From Agapetus fuscipes (taxonomy: Eukaryota > Arthropoda > Insecta > Trichoptera > Glossosomatidae), in the NCBI GenBank assembly GCA_951799405.1, contig OX637363.1:2790001-2854000 (forward strand): a stretch of DNA of 64,000 bases, written 5' to 3'. Shown here piece by piece: positions 32,301-44,200 of the stretch. How positions within the stretch are numbered: the first letter of the stretch is position 1; the number at the start of each line of letters is the position of its first letter. Under the pieces are notes generated by a model. It was not told where the DNA came from and ran no database searches. It saw only the letters and a program-made list of their open reading frames with translations. The position numbers and the translations under genes were made by a program.

Positions 32301-34849
32301 CAGTTTTTTCCACCTGAGGCAGATAAGGCGTATTCGCAGCTGCTTACCTGTTGATGCAGCAAGAACTCTGGTGAATGCGTTGGTGGTCTCAAGGTTGGAC
32401 TACTGCAACAGCCTGATGCTTGGGCTTCCTAAGGTGCAACTAACAAGATTGCAGTCCGTTTTTAACACCGCAGCAAAAGTGATTTTGGGAGGCAGTAGAA
32501 CTGACCATGTCACTCCTCTATTGCAGAATCTTCACTGGCTGCGTGTCCCGGAGAGAGTGGAATTCAAAATGTGCCTGTTGGTATTTAAAGCACTCAAAGG
32601 AACGGCCCCTTCTTACTTAGCCGAATTATGTAAGCTTGACGAGATTTTTGATAAGCGGTGCACTCTTCGCTCGGCGCAGAGTGATGCTATCAACAAGCTG
32701 AAAATGCCATCTCGACGGAGCAGAACGGGCTTTGGGGATAGGGCGTTCAGTTCGGCGGGACCGTTGTGCTGGAACCGGCTGCCTTTGAAGCTGAAGACTG
32801 AAACCAGCGAGGAGCGTTTCAGGAAGGAGCTGAAGACCACCATCTTCACAAGAAGAGAGTGAGCGGTGGGCGCCCTTGGGGTGGCTGGAGCCACTAAACG
32901 GCGCCCAAAAGAAGAATAAGTCATCCAAATATATATATATATACAGGTACAATAGTGTGTGTAGAACAGTCCAGTATGATCCATGATGGTAGTAGTAAGG
33001 TACATAGAACGGCGGTCTAGTATGAGCGATAATGATCTGGAATATGCGAGAAAGATCTCGGTTGTGCCTATATATAGGGACTGCACTGGTGTTACAATTA
33101 GTCGTGCCAAGCATTTTACCGTGAAGACCAATAAGTAGAGATTATCAAGTTGTAAATTGTGAACAGTCAATACATATGATAACTTCTTGTTATAAACATA
33201 TTTACCTGCAGTTGTTGCCGCATTTCTTTAACCTTCAACCTCCTCAAAAGGAACCGCCATTGCTGGTTGATCTTCGCTAAGTTTATTTTGATGTACGTCT
33301 CCTCTTTATGCAGCTTATTCTGGAAAACATAGTATTTTTTTGATTATATAATAATTACCCTCCTTGGCTGATAGGTTGGCATGAGGCTTACCACCCGTGC
33401 TGTAAAAATTGGTTCACTTTTGCCAATGCCACCCCGGTTCAGGAAACGGCGGCAGGAGTTGCAAGGTTTATGTCCATGTGAGGATTTCTTTATTTGTATG
33501 CACACATGCAGAATGTGTAGGTGCGAACGTACATGTACCTGTCTGTAGGCATGCATTTCATGTGAGCCTTAAATGTTAACATATCTTTGCAGCTTAGATT
33601 ATAGATTATAGACCTAAGGTTATTCAAATAAAAATTACTTTTAATCAAATTAAAAACTATATTTAAACAGGTATAATCTTAGAAAAAAAAAATCTAAATT
33701 GCAAAAATATGGTAATGCATGCCAACATGCATACATGTGTAAGTTCACGTTTAAACATGCTGTGTGTGTACTTACACAATAAAAACCTATATCAGATTTT
33801 AACAGAAGCCCCACAACTCTTGCCGCCCACCTCAAAAACAGGGGTTAAATTGGCAAAGTGAATCAGTTTTAATAGTATGGGTGGTCAGCTTCACCTGTTA
33901 TATATATAGAAACTTTATAACAATTCTTAGTCATGAAAATTTTGTTCTAATCTAATCTTATCTAAGTTGCAAAGATATGTAACATTGGGGATTCACATTA
34001 TATACATTCTCACAAGCAGACACGTAGGTACAAGTTCGCGCTTGCACATGCCGCATGTGAACCTACAACATAAAAACCCAAATCTCAAATGGACATGCAC
34101 CCTGCAACTCTTACAGACCTTCCTTGAAACAGGGCTGACATTGGCAAAGTGAACCACTTTCTACAGCATGGGTAGTCGGCCGCATACCAACCTATAAGTC
34201 AAAGAACATAAAAAACAAATGTGAAATGATGATGATAGAAGGAATATACAACGACGTTACCATGTTGAAAGCACCGGTTCCCATAGATCACCGAAGTTAA
34301 GCAACATTGGGCGCGGATAGTACTTGGATGGGTGACCGCTCAGGTACACCGCGTGTCGTTGGCATCTTGGACCGGTCCGTAGTCCAGTGGCAACACTTCG
34401 GACTCGTAAATGGACCCCGGCGGAGCACAAAAAATATACCATTTATATTTCGAATGTACTCTTCGCTGAGTTGAAAAATTCATAAACCTTTACCAAAGAC
34501 CGGTCACTGAAAGGTACATCCAACCTTACAACAACTGAGTCTTGCTTGAGAATTGGCGCTTTCTACAGCGACGACCAAGCTCGCAGAGGGCTCTTGAGGT
34601 GTGATACACACAAAAACAGCGCTTACCAAATAAATCATCCTAATATTATTATTTATTATTAATATGAATATCATAGAGTTGATGAATTTGTTTCATGAGA
34701 GATCTAACCTTCATATACCGTGCAATAAGTTCCTGCTTCCTCCGCCTTGCTTCCTCCTCTATACCAGCACGGTGCTGTAAATACCTGGCTCTCTCTTCAT
34801 CAGACATTTTAGCCAGTTTGTTGGTCTTTCCTTTCTTCTTTGGAGCCAT
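26365..34849 (-). CDS. DRC2: Dynein regulatory complex subunit 2 (CCDC65), complete
   Basis: Eight exons join in phase: 34849-34709, 33319-33206, 30610-30472, 29879-29656, 29251-29054, 28724-28530, 28442-28299, 26634-26365, total 474 aa, close to the ~484 aa of vertebrate CCDC65. The protein starts MAPKKKGKTNKLAKMSDEER, continues as basic and acidic coiled coil (WRFLLRRLKVKEMR; SLEEAEDQYSRMMQCHMEM; FEEQKYTLIEQWEEE), and ends with ENFWFNLNRVLVHTTALKAE, the usual DRC2 C-terminal block. It forms the scaffold of the nexin-dynein regulatory complex in motile axonemes and acts with DRC1/DRC4. Exon 5 ends about 11 bp from an LU copy. It is divergent to DRC10. Confidence 0.95.
26676..26840 (-). mobile_element. 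LU copy with internal deletion, including LINE ORF end
   Basis: The LU tail (TCTAAGTTGCAAAGATATG) is joined at about 26768 directly to sequence that in reverse encodes the C-terminal CMKKVMTLDEMKEV of the parent LINE, skipping the middle of the UTR. It links LU to its LINE. Confidence 0.65.
26904..26945 (+). ncRNA. Hammerhead-like ribozyme motif
   Basis: TCTC, CTGAAGA, extra C, GTC-loop-GAC, GAAACGTA, GAGA. Stem I is TCTC/GAGA and the cleavage triplet equivalent is GTA. Located in DRC2 intron 7. From 26950 to 27290 nothing else is recognised. Confidence 0.45.
27294..27700 (+). mobile_element. RTE-like LINE, C-terminal fragment
   Basis: About 114 open codons: MWSYRRLLGISWRDHTTNEE, RRARWIGHVIRQEGL, RGRPRQEYLEDLL, REEWRSRVQDIAANQSQD and stop, followed by an AGA-rich tail. 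This is the standard extreme C terminus of RTE/BovB-type ORF2; the reverse transcriptase is missing. Confidence 0.8.
27705..27985 (-). mobile_element. SINE S1, tail A, degenerate
   Basis: Reverse-orientation tail A (ATTTGGTGAGCATTG; CACACCTCAAGAGCCCTCTG) through a decayed tRNA-like head near 27985. Many substitutions. Confidence 0.65.
28016..28282 (+). mobile_element. LINE 3' UTR copy (family LU)
   Basis: Full LU body from TTCCTTGACTGATAGGTTGG to GCAGCTTAGATTTAGATTTA. It ends 17 bp from DRC2 exon 7 and shows the hexamer-type tail repeat clearly. Confidence 0.8.
28818..29042 (+). mobile_element. LINE 3' UTR copy (LU) abutting DRC2 exon 5
   Basis: Begins CTTGACTTATAGATTGG and ends CTTTGCAACTTAGATTATAG. 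The donor GT of DRC2 exon 5 (minus strand, 29053-29052) is only about 10 bp away. Confidence 0.75.
29333..29615 (-). mobile_element. SINE S1, tail B
   Basis: Reverse tail B (AAGAAATTATGTGCGGGAG) and body to a head remnant near 29615 (CGGACTACGGACAGGTC). Lies between DRC2 exons 4 and 5. Confidence 0.75.
29950..30345 (-). mobile_element. LINE 3' UTR copy (LU), longer version
   Basis: LU body 29950-30215 plus upstream UTR to AACCCTAGCCCTAGCCGCC at about 30340. The same extension is seen at 55735-55840. Lies between DRC2 exons 3 and 4. Confidence 0.7.
30923..32941 (+). mobile_element. L2/CR1-like LINE insertion with 7-bp target duplication
   Basis: Bordered by TACAGGT at 30916-30922 and 32942-32948. 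It ends with an AT dinucleotide run. 5' truncated: no endonuclease. Confidence 0.85.
30926..32862 (+). CDS. LINE ORF2, reverse transcriptase and C terminus
   Basis: An uninterrupted frame with reverse transcriptase motifs NYRPVSGLPVLSKVLEKL, LDMSAAFDTVDHSLL (first Asp), CGVPQGSVLGPLLFTLYTDD and YSYADDIFIF (catalytic YADD), then the C-terminal GFGDRAFSSAGPLCWNRLP. This matches the L2/CR1 group. The frame remains open upstream to an ATG at 30883, but that ATG and the first ~14 codons belong to the host LTR, so they are not LINE coding sequence. Confidence 0.88.
33355..33615 (+). mobile_element. LINE 3' UTR copy (family LU)
   Basis: CCTTGGCTGATAGGTTGGCA to GCAGCTTAGATTATAG, plus orientation, starting 36 bp from DRC2 exon 2. 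Confidence 0.7.
33690..34210 (-). mobile_element. Two LU copies in series, minus orientation
   Basis: First copy 33690-33900 (diverged), second 33945-34210 (AATCTTATCTAAGTTGCAAA to CCTATAAGTCAAAGAACAT). Both lie in DRC2 intron 1. Confidence 0.7.
34249..34656 (+). mobile_element. Composite 5S rRNA-tRNA SINE, tail A
   Basis: 34249-34363 is a nearly full-length 5S rRNA-like sequence including the internal promoter (AGTTAAGCAACATTGGGC as box A; TGGATGGGTGACCGC as box C; ending CGCGTGTCGTTGGC). Seven bases later the tRNA-like S1 head starts (ACCGGTCCGTAGTCCAGTGG), then body and tail A with ATT repeats. The tRNA B box region is shortened in this copy. Other composite copies are at 45582-46032 and 60695-61105. 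Confidence 0.88.
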
Positions 34850-34971
34850 CTTATACCAGTTAATTTAGATGTTGTAAATCACGAGAATTTGCTTACACAA
34901 CTAAGTACTTAATTTGGAATTTTCTTACGAGACCAAACCAAAATTCCCTGTAAACAAAATTTGTGAAATGT

Positions 34972-34985
34972 ATTTCCATGGTTAC
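34972..34985. promoter_or_regulatory. Candidate RFX X-box 1
   Basis: ATTTCCATGGTTAC, 123 bp upstream of the DRC2 ATG. It fits RYYNYY-AT-RRNRAC with one mismatch. Confidence 0.45.
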
Positions 34986-35088
34986 AAAAGATTGTTATGA
35001 GGTAGGTATAAAGGTACATGAATATTTTTATACCTACCTATTTACCTTTAAAAAAATGTTTGTCTTTTATTCTATTGATTTACAAACG

Positions 35089-35102
35089 GTTGTCATGCCA
35101 AC
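35089..35102. promoter_or_regulatory. Candidate RFX X-box 2
   Basis: GTTGTCATGCCAAC, 154 bp upstream of the DRC10 ATG. Imperfect palindrome with the AT spacer; one mismatch to the insect/nematode X-box on either strand. Confidence 0.45.
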
Positions 35103-35255
35103 AACAAACTTTCAGCTAGCATAGTAACAAAAATAAATAAACAACAAGTAAATAATTTGTGGAGATCACCATTGTAGATTACAATAAAATTTGTTGTCAA
35201 ATAATAATAATCCAATAATAGAAAGATTTAGTTCTTTGCACAAAATCATATCAAA

Positions 35256-38200
35256 ATGGCTTCCTCTACAAATTCTATCAAAACTGTATCAAGTAAAGAT
35301 TTACAAAGGATGGTGACGAACGAAAGAGGTAAGGAGAAAGAACAATACCTACCTTTAAGTGACAGTTCGGTAAATGCAGCATTTTATCTAATTTAATCTA
35401 AGTTGCAAAGATATGTTATATTGGAGATTCACATTAAGTATATGAATTCTCACAAGCAGACACATACAAGTTCGTGCTTGCACATGCCGCATGTGAACCT
35501 ATAACATAAAAACTCAAATCCCAAATGGACATACACCCTGCAACTGTTGCCGTCCTTCCCTAAATCGGGAGAGACATTGGCAAAGTGAACCATTTTTACA
35601 AAACATGGGTGGTCAGCCGCATACTAAGGAACAATTACACATGTACGTAGCAATTTTAAATCTACCTAAATAAAATTGTATTCAAATTATGACTGACTGT
35701 CCTGTCTTTAGATTGGCTAAGTTCCATCCTTTGTTTCCCCAATTTTAACATTTCGAGTCCATTCTACAATTTTTTTGTTTTTTTTTTCAGAATTATCACC
35801 AATAGACATTGAAATCAAGATCCAAACTGACAGATTCAGTGCTATATTTGAGGACGCCATACGGAAAGCTGACGTTGCTAATTTTCTGCTACTCCTGACG
35901 ATAGAAGATGTCATGGAGCTGAAAAAAATGGTCAAAAAGAATGACATTGCATTGATTGAGTCATATTTTGATAACATTGATTACAAAGTTCACCGTTATT
36001 TGAAAAATAATAAAATAACTGCGTACCAGCCCATAAGAGACAGTGACATCAAACATGTGAGAAGCTTTTTATTTTAATTAATACTTTATATTGTTACGAA
36101 CTTGAGAGTACCTACGCGCGCTTTTACAGGTACAATAGTGGGTAGAACAGTCCAGTATGATCCATGATGGTAGTAGTAAGACTAGTAAGGTACATGAACG
36201 TCGGTCTTGTATGAGCGAAAGATAAATGATCTGGAATATGCAAGAAAGATCTCTTTTGTATCTATATAAAGTGACTGCAATAGGGCATTGAGAGAGTGGC
36301 GATAAAAACATTGAGCTGTGAAGTCGAAAGCCAGAGCTAGAAATCAATTATTGTAAATTGTGAACCAAATCATGTAAAATAAATTATTTTAAAATAAATA
36401 AGTACTTGCACTTTACTTAAAAAAGAACCCCAGTAAAATGATAACAATATGCAATAGATTGAAGAATTCCAAATATACCTCGGCGAGTCGACATTACAGG
36501 GGTGTAAGTCTTGACGACCGTCGATAGATCTTAATGTATCTATTTGAAGATAGGGCAGAATAAAACATGATGGCTTATCAGCCGCTGATCCATTTTATAT
36601 GGAACAACGATCAGCTGTTCAAGCACCACCATGTTTTATTCCATCCTATCTACAAATAGGTACGGTAAGATCTACCGACGGCTGTTGAGACTTCCACCCC
36701 AGGTCTAGATATTTCCAATCCAGAATTCCAAGAAGAAAGGATAAAAGATATCCTACAATTAATACTTCAAAATGATTTTTTCAGGCCATGCATTATCCAG
36801 AGCAGAGACCGATCCCAGATATTTCAACTATCATTAACGTACTCCTGAAGTACTACAAACAAATAAAAAAATTGCTTGACAATAAAAAAGCTATGAGCGT
36901 AAGTTAAAAGAATTAACATGAAATTAAATGCACCTTTTTATTTTTCTTTTCATCCGCCATTGATTACCTACTCCTGGACATGGACCAATCTAAATCTAAG
37001 TTGCAAAGATACCTATATATCATTTGAGATTCATATTAAATGCATTGCCTCAAGCAGACATGTATAAGTTCGCGATAACACATATTCCGCTTGTGGATCT
37101 ACAATATAAAAACCCAATCTCAAATGAACATACACCCTTCAACTCTTGCCGACCTTCCCTGAAACAGTGGTGACATTGCCGGTGGCCTGGAACAATTTGC
37201 CCATCGGTGTTCGCGCGAACCAGCCTACCACCACCTTCAGAAAGGAACTGAAGACACTACTTTTCTCCAGAAGCCATGGCGCCCTTGAGATTGTCCTGGA
37301 CCATTAAATGGCGCCACAGGAAAGAAATCATCCATCATCATCATCATCATTGGCAAAGTGAAACATTTTCTACAGCATGGGTGGAGTTCGACTCCTTATT
37401 CCATTCTTGTGTGTATGAGTGTGTTAATTTTATTTTTGTCTACATCCATGAAATCTCACTTTAGATCTCCAATTAATTATTTGCTTTCTCCATCTTTCTT
37501 AATTTTTTCAAGCCCCATCAAATACATTCCAAAGTCAGCTATTTTTTCGCTTAAAAGGAAATAGGGCATAAGCGACATTTTGGTCAAAAATGAGTTATGA
37601 ATGATATCCTACTTACAATTTTTCGATCTTTGATGACTTTTTTGTTGTTTATGCCCAAACAAAAAACTGCATTTTCGAAGTATGGTTTTGATGTAACTGA
37701 CAAGATTTTGGCCTTTTTTATCCTAAAGGCGCTTGCAACATAAAACATTGTAAAACTACATTAATAGGAATGCCAATAAATGCCTTTATTATTTTAGAGC
37801 TACTTTGATTTTAATGATATGATAAACAATAAAATACGTTATGTCCATTTTTCTGCAATCAGAACTTTAAACTGCTCTCCTGAACAATTTAGTTTTTGAC
37901 GCTTATGCCCTCTTACCTTTTAATTGTTGATATGCTTTTACATTTTGCATTACAGCAAAACATCCTATCTCCGGATCTGCTCACGTACAGAGATCTGCTG
38001 GTGAAGTTCATCGGCAAGATGATGGAGAAGATGAGCACATCAGCTGCCGACAAGCTCAAGAAGGAAGTGCTGCTCAAGAACCTCAGCAAAACCAACAGGG
38101 CTCTCAAGATTAGAGTCTCTGGTAATCAACGTCATAGCCAATACTTGCTCAACATTTTGTGTCGTGACCAGTCCGTAGTCGGTGGTGAACACTTCTGGCT

Positions 38201-41200
38201 TGTAAATGGAAGGTTGTGGGTTCAAAATCCGGGCGGAGCACAAAAAATATACCATTTATATTTCCAAATGTGCTCTTTGCTGGGTTGAAAAATTCATAAA
38301 CCTTTACCAAAGACCGGTCACTGAAGGTCCATCCAACCTTACAACAACTGGGTCTTGCTTGAGAATTGGTGCTTTCTACAGCGACGACCAAGCTCGCAGA
38401 GGGCTCTTGAGGTGTGATACACACAAAAACAGCGCTCACCAAATAAATCATCATAATATTATAAGTGTTTTTAGGCTCTCATGGCCGGCTTCAGATGATG
38501 ATGATGATAATGATGTTGATATAGACTCCATCTTTCCGGGCTTGTAGACCATGTTCAATAATTGTAGGCTGCCTTACAAAAAGAAAAAAGAACAAAGCAG
38601 CCTACAATTATTGAACATGGTCTACAAGCCCGGAAAGATGGAGTCTACATCAACATCATTATCATCATCATCATCATCATCATAATATTGTTTTATTATT
38701 ATTAAATGTGAACTCGGCTCAACATGGTAACCACCGTTTTTAAGTCTCTTAATTTATAATTTCAGATGTGACCAAAGCACTAAAACAAGAGCAGAACAAA
38801 TTTGAAAATGCATACAAGAACCATGATTTCTACATAAAGAAATACAATGAATGTTTGGATACACTACTCAAGGAGTCTAGAGATGTTATCAAAAAAGTTA
38901 TGTAAGTTGTGATGTATGTAGCTAGTGAAGGAGTTAATAATTATACATACTCTAAGCTAGCGTAGAGGTTAGGAGAGTAAGGAACAAGTAATGTGTAAAG
39001 CAATGCTCCTATGGCGCTATTCTTAGACATTTTGATCGCCCCTTGAGTCCACGTTTTGACAAACTAATGATGCCTGGGCTGGAAGTCTCATCACCACGGT
39101 AATTCTTTCCTACCGAATATTGGTAATATTTGTATGAAGACTGATCAGCAGTTCACTTCCCAGATAGCAGGTCAGTTTGCTGCAAATTTGATTTGTTCTT
39201 GACTTTATATTGTCATGTCAAATATGATAAAATAAGTTTATTGCAATATTGCTGCAACGTTACCTATGCTTACAAGTTGTGCTTACAGCATTATATTTTT
39301 TCTTTATGTTTCCTGTCTGCATTTTAACCGCCATAACGTCTGTCAACTGTCAAGCCGGCTTGCGTTTCAACTCTGACAATTCTTCCCCTCGAAATCGTCA
39401 ATTTTCAAGGTAATTATACATTAAATTGAAAAAAAATCATTTTTAGCGTGTTCCTTAGTTCATAAACTATTCAACAGTATATAATTTGTAGCAAGTTCTA
39501 TGTTTTTTAGTACTTTTTTTTGTATACAAAATAACGTGTATGGTTGAACATACAGGATTTTGAGGTCATTTTTAACCGCCTAACTATTTTATTTTTTCAG
39601 ATGTCTTACTCTATTCGAGAGATAAATACCTATGTGTTTAAATGGAAATGCATCAGATGTAGAACTTGAAGATGAAGATGACGAAGTTACAACCTGAGGG
39701 GAGCCAAGGATCGAAAACGGTGACGAGATGGCTGCAGACGAGTTGAGCCAGATAATTGGGATGCCCATTGAAATAAACGTTAGTATTTTATTTTTTTGTT
39801 TATCTATTAAAAAATCCTCATTTTATTCAAAATATAATATCTCAACAAATTAGCTATAAATCGGTACCTTTATACTCGTATCTTTATAATTAATCACAGA
39901 TTGTACTGCATTGACATTGACTGAAGTCCTCTAAAATAGGTTTTCTATGGTTCCAATTTCTATTTTATTTGTGGATGATATTATAAACGTTACTATTTAT
40001 TTCTTTTCAGGCACCGAGTGATGTTGACTAGGAGGAAGAAGCAAATGCGGTGGAAGGTGATGGACAACATCAGGCCCATTCGTTGCGGACAGAAGTACGC
40101 TGGCGACACCGTGACTTGGATATCCCCGACACAACGTGCACTGCCAGTTTTTTACAATCCATTAAAATTTTAACGTCACTGGAATATTTTCAATTATTTG
40201 TAGATGACGCCATAATTGAAAATATCGTTCAGCAGCCGAATTTTTATTCATCACAATCGGACGGCGGACAGTGAGAAGACCACTTTCAAGATGGCTGGAT
40301 GGAGTGGTGGCGGATAGCCGTGCAGTGGGAGTGTGGGACTGGAGGAGGAAGACGTTGGATAGACAGCGCTGGCAGCGGTTGCTGAGGGAGGTCGTGCCAA
40401 TGATGATGATGATGTGACTATTATAAAACTTTGTTACTACTATAAGCAAACTGTAAATAAAATAAAATAAAAATATTTCATCTTTTTATTTTAATTGTTT
40501 TTTTAAATATTATAATAATATAAAAATATATATATAATTTGCAGGAGCAAACATTTTGCAATTTTGTCATAACAAGCTTGCGGGAACTTTGTTATGACAA
40601 AATTCCTGCAAGCTTGTTGCCGGGAAACTAGAAAGTTTGATTAAAACTTGCCTCAAGTGTATATACTTGCCATGGTGAACTTGCAGCAAGCCTTCACTTT
40701 TGACACATCAAACTTGTTGCAAGTCAGATCCAAGTTTAAAATGCTATCTGGGTTGTGGCCATCTTGGATTGACAGGTCTTCATCATTAGTTTGTCAAAGC
40801 GTGGGCTCAACGGACGATCAAAATGTCTAAGAATAGCACAGCCAGTAGTTGGAGCTGTACCCTTAGTACGAGTTGCAAAACTTGAGTAATGTATAGTTTA
40901 CGGCAATTATTAAAGAGTGATTTCCCCCAAAATCTGCCGTTTTTGTTTGTTTGAACTTGGTTTTCTTCATCACTGTAACTCTTTTGCTAAGGCCATAAAG
41001 TGTAAGAAACAAAAACGGCAGATTTTGGGAGAAATCACTCTTTAATATTTTACGTAAACTTTACTTTTCTCAAGTTTTGCAACTCGTACTAAGGGTACAG
41101 GTAGACCTCACCAACAAGAAACAGCTTAATCTTCCTTCCATGATATATTGATTTACGAAAGCTTGTGTTTATAATTTAACCTTGAATATAATTTTTAGAG

Positions 41201-44200
41201 TAACATCGCAGAAGCAAATGACATCTGCGACGGAAAATCATAAATCCGCATTGGAAATGTTGAGTCAACAGGAACAAGATTGTATAGAAAATTATAAGAA
41301 AACTCTTCATACAAACCTGGAACATGAACAGAAATTGCGAGCTAAAAGGTTGCCAGTGCAATATACACAACAGTTCTCCGAGTATAAGACATTGCGTAAA
41401 TCTCACCTTAAATGCGTAAATCAATAATGTACAAAATATACAACGGCACTCCTAGACAGCACTGTCATGTTAATATATTTTTTTTATCTACTTAATCGAG
41501 GTTCCTTGACATATATATTCTTGGACCAGTCTGTAGTCACTTCGCACTCGTAAATGGAAGGTTGTGGATTCGAATCCCGGCCGAGCACAAAATATACATA
41601 CCATTTATATTTCCAAATGTGCTCTTCGCTGGGTACAAAAATGCATAGGTACACCTTTACCAAAGACCGGTCACTGAAAGGTCCATCCAACCTTACAACA
41701 ACTGGGTCTTGCTTGAGAGTAAGTGCTTTCTACAGCGACGACCAAGCTAGCAGAGGGCTCTTGAGGTGTGATACACACAAAAAAAGCGCTCACCAAATAA
41801 ATCATCCTAATATTATTATAGGTTGGTATGTGATGACCACCCATGCTGTAGAAAATGGTTCACTTTGCCAATGTCACCCCTGTTCCAGGGAAGGTCGGCA
41901 AGAGTTGCAGGGTGTATGTCCATTTGAGATTTGAGTTCTTATGTTGTAGGTCTAGATGCGGCATGTTTAAGCATGAACTCATACGTTTCTGCTTGTAAAA
42001 AGTGGTGATTTTATGCAATGTTGTATATTACGGGCACTGAACAGTTATTTGAGTAAAAGTATAATGACTGAAAGATTTATAAACTAAGAAAAGGTGCAAT
42101 GGGATTTTGTAGAATAAAGGTGGAAGCTGTTTTAACGAGTTGGCTGCAAAAATACGACACGGAAATTGGTGACAAGCAGGCGACACTGGATGAACTCACG
42201 GAAAACTACGAGCACAACGTAGACCAGTCCCACAAGCTCAAGGTGAGTAGGGTGACCTGTTCAACAGTTAACCACATAAAATTCAAACCACCATACCTCA
42301 TAATTGTTCATTAAAAACATGTTTCCTTCTTTTCTGGTCAAATGACAGGTTCATTAGCTATATATTGGCATTAAAGAACTGTTCGTTTTTTTAACGATTT
42401 TCAAGAAAAAAATGTTTTTTTAAAAAATGAGAATTGGTTAACTGTGTCCACACTATAGTACACTATTAACCGGGGGGTCATGCAACAGTTAACCATAGGG
42501 TACACAATTAATCACACAATATGATCAATTATTTATTTTGAAATAATGACACTATAAATTATAAAGCTGATTTTTTATTTGTTATTCAAGTTTATATTGT
42601 CCAAATTAACACAAAATATATGTTTTACTTATAATACTTACGTACAAATTAACATTTGTTATCATTATCAAATAGACTTCTCCATTTGAAACATAATTAT
42701 AAAAATGAACAAAACATAATGAAATATTGAAGGGTAAGGTGCCTATTCTAGATTTAAACAACAACAAAAATATTTTTAATATAGCGAGATCTAAATATTT
42801 AACGCAAACTCAACAGCGACATATCGAAGTGAACGTCAAATGAGAAAGACATTTGCCTTCGGTTGCTGCCAGTAATTTTTGGATCTGGTAATATATATTT
42901 AATATCTCGTAGCTGTATGCCTGCTGTATCAGGTACGATAGGCTCGCAGAATGTTTGACGCATCCTGTTTTTCAGTCTTAAAAAACTTACAAAAAAATCT
43001 GATTCGTCCTCGTCATCAATTTTTTCCAATATTTTGGCAACATAGTAGACAAATGTTTTCTTCAAGGGAAATAAGACGATGACAAATTCATTGTCTTTTG
43101 GATCTCGGGGTATTGGTAAAAAGTTATCATCGAGTACTATTTTCCCATCGTCATCTTCATTTCCACTTATAAATTCTTCTCCACCAGACGATGATCCACT
43201 TGCTATAAATTCTTCTTCATCTGATGTATCACTATCTTCTATAATGTGAGCTTTCTTCTTAATCTTGTTTGACTCCTTTCGCATTGTACTTTTAAATAGA
43301 TCTTGTTTTACTTTATAAATTTGCTTTTTGTTTTCTTTTTTCTTCTTTTCAGCAATAGCATCTTTTTCAGGAGTGTCAGTCGCAATCATGCTCTTTCCTG
43401 GAACTCTGCGTCTTTTCATAATACGAGGTTTCGCTTTTATCGGTGGCAAGAAGTCCATTGGTGAAAGAAACTTTTTGTTCGTGGGAGCAGTAGGTTCACT
43501 GGCTTGTCCGTATCCTAGAGATGAAGTGCTTATGTTAGGAGCCTCTATTATTAGTGGCGTCTGCTCATCGGAAGCAAGATAAGTTTTATCTTGACTGGTA
43601 GTAGCATTAGGCAACAGATCAGTATCCTGTACAAATGGTGGTGTAAGATGATTATTTTGGCTGGTAGGGTTGAGCTGCAAATCAAGATTTAGAGAATCAT
43701 TTTCTTGTAGGTGAGAACTTGGTGCTGTATTGTCCGCTTGATCTGGGACCTCTTCTGCTTGATTTGAAGGTGTTATAAGTGGTCTGTCAGTAACTGTGCT
43801 AGGCAAAAAATCCACTTCAGTAAAAATGGAATCGTCGAAAGGAAATATCCCACATTTTTTGAATGCATTTACTATGTTTACAGGATTCATGGCTTTTAAA
43901 TATGCAGATCCGACGCACTCTGCAATATTATAAATGGTTAAAGATTGCCCTGGATTTCTCAAGAGCCATGAATCTACCGCTGCATTATAATATGTTTTAA
44001 ATGGACCGTTTAGTCCTACGTCTAGTGGTTGCAACTTGCTTGTTGTATGTGGATGAAGAGTCAAAATAGTGACTCCTGAAGATTTAGCAAGATTAAGAGC
44101 TTCAATTGAAAGATGGCTTTCATGATTGTCCATTAGTAGAAGTGCTGGATTATTTTTGGAAGCTGAAACATGCTTAATGAAATGTCTTATGACATCCACA

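Larger units (their letters stand above)
30884..33190 (+). mobile_element. LTR interrupted by a LINE
   Basis: TGTTACGAACTCGAAGTACC at 30884 and, after the LINE, ACAATAGTGTGTGTAGAACA onward from 32949 together match the solo LTR at 36092-36446. The right end is diverged and only approximate. Lies in DRC2 intron 2. Confidence 0.65.
34850..35255. promoter_or_regulatory. Bidirectional promoter between DRC2 and DRC10
   Basis: The 406 bp between the two ATGs contains no recognisable transposon, unlike almost every other interval here, so it appears to be kept clear. The genes encode two subunits of the same axonemal complex. Two X-box-like sequences lie inside. Confidence 0.7.

Noticed and set aside
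32613..33170. Two long minus-strand ORFs at the LINE 3' end
   Set aside because: Antisense to the LINE C terminus and running into LTR sequence; no recognisable domain.
34249..34363. 5S rRNA gene
   Set aside because: It is directly joined to a tRNA-like SINE head and recurs twice more in the same arrangement; it has several substitutions and no terminator. Treated as a SINE head, not a functional 5S gene.
41349..41427. Exon 6 of DRC10 extending to the TAA at 41427 as the true C terminus
   Set aside because: Splicing at 41348 to 42113 restores a well-conserved DRC10 block and the downstream IQ motif, so the extension is at most a minor isoform.
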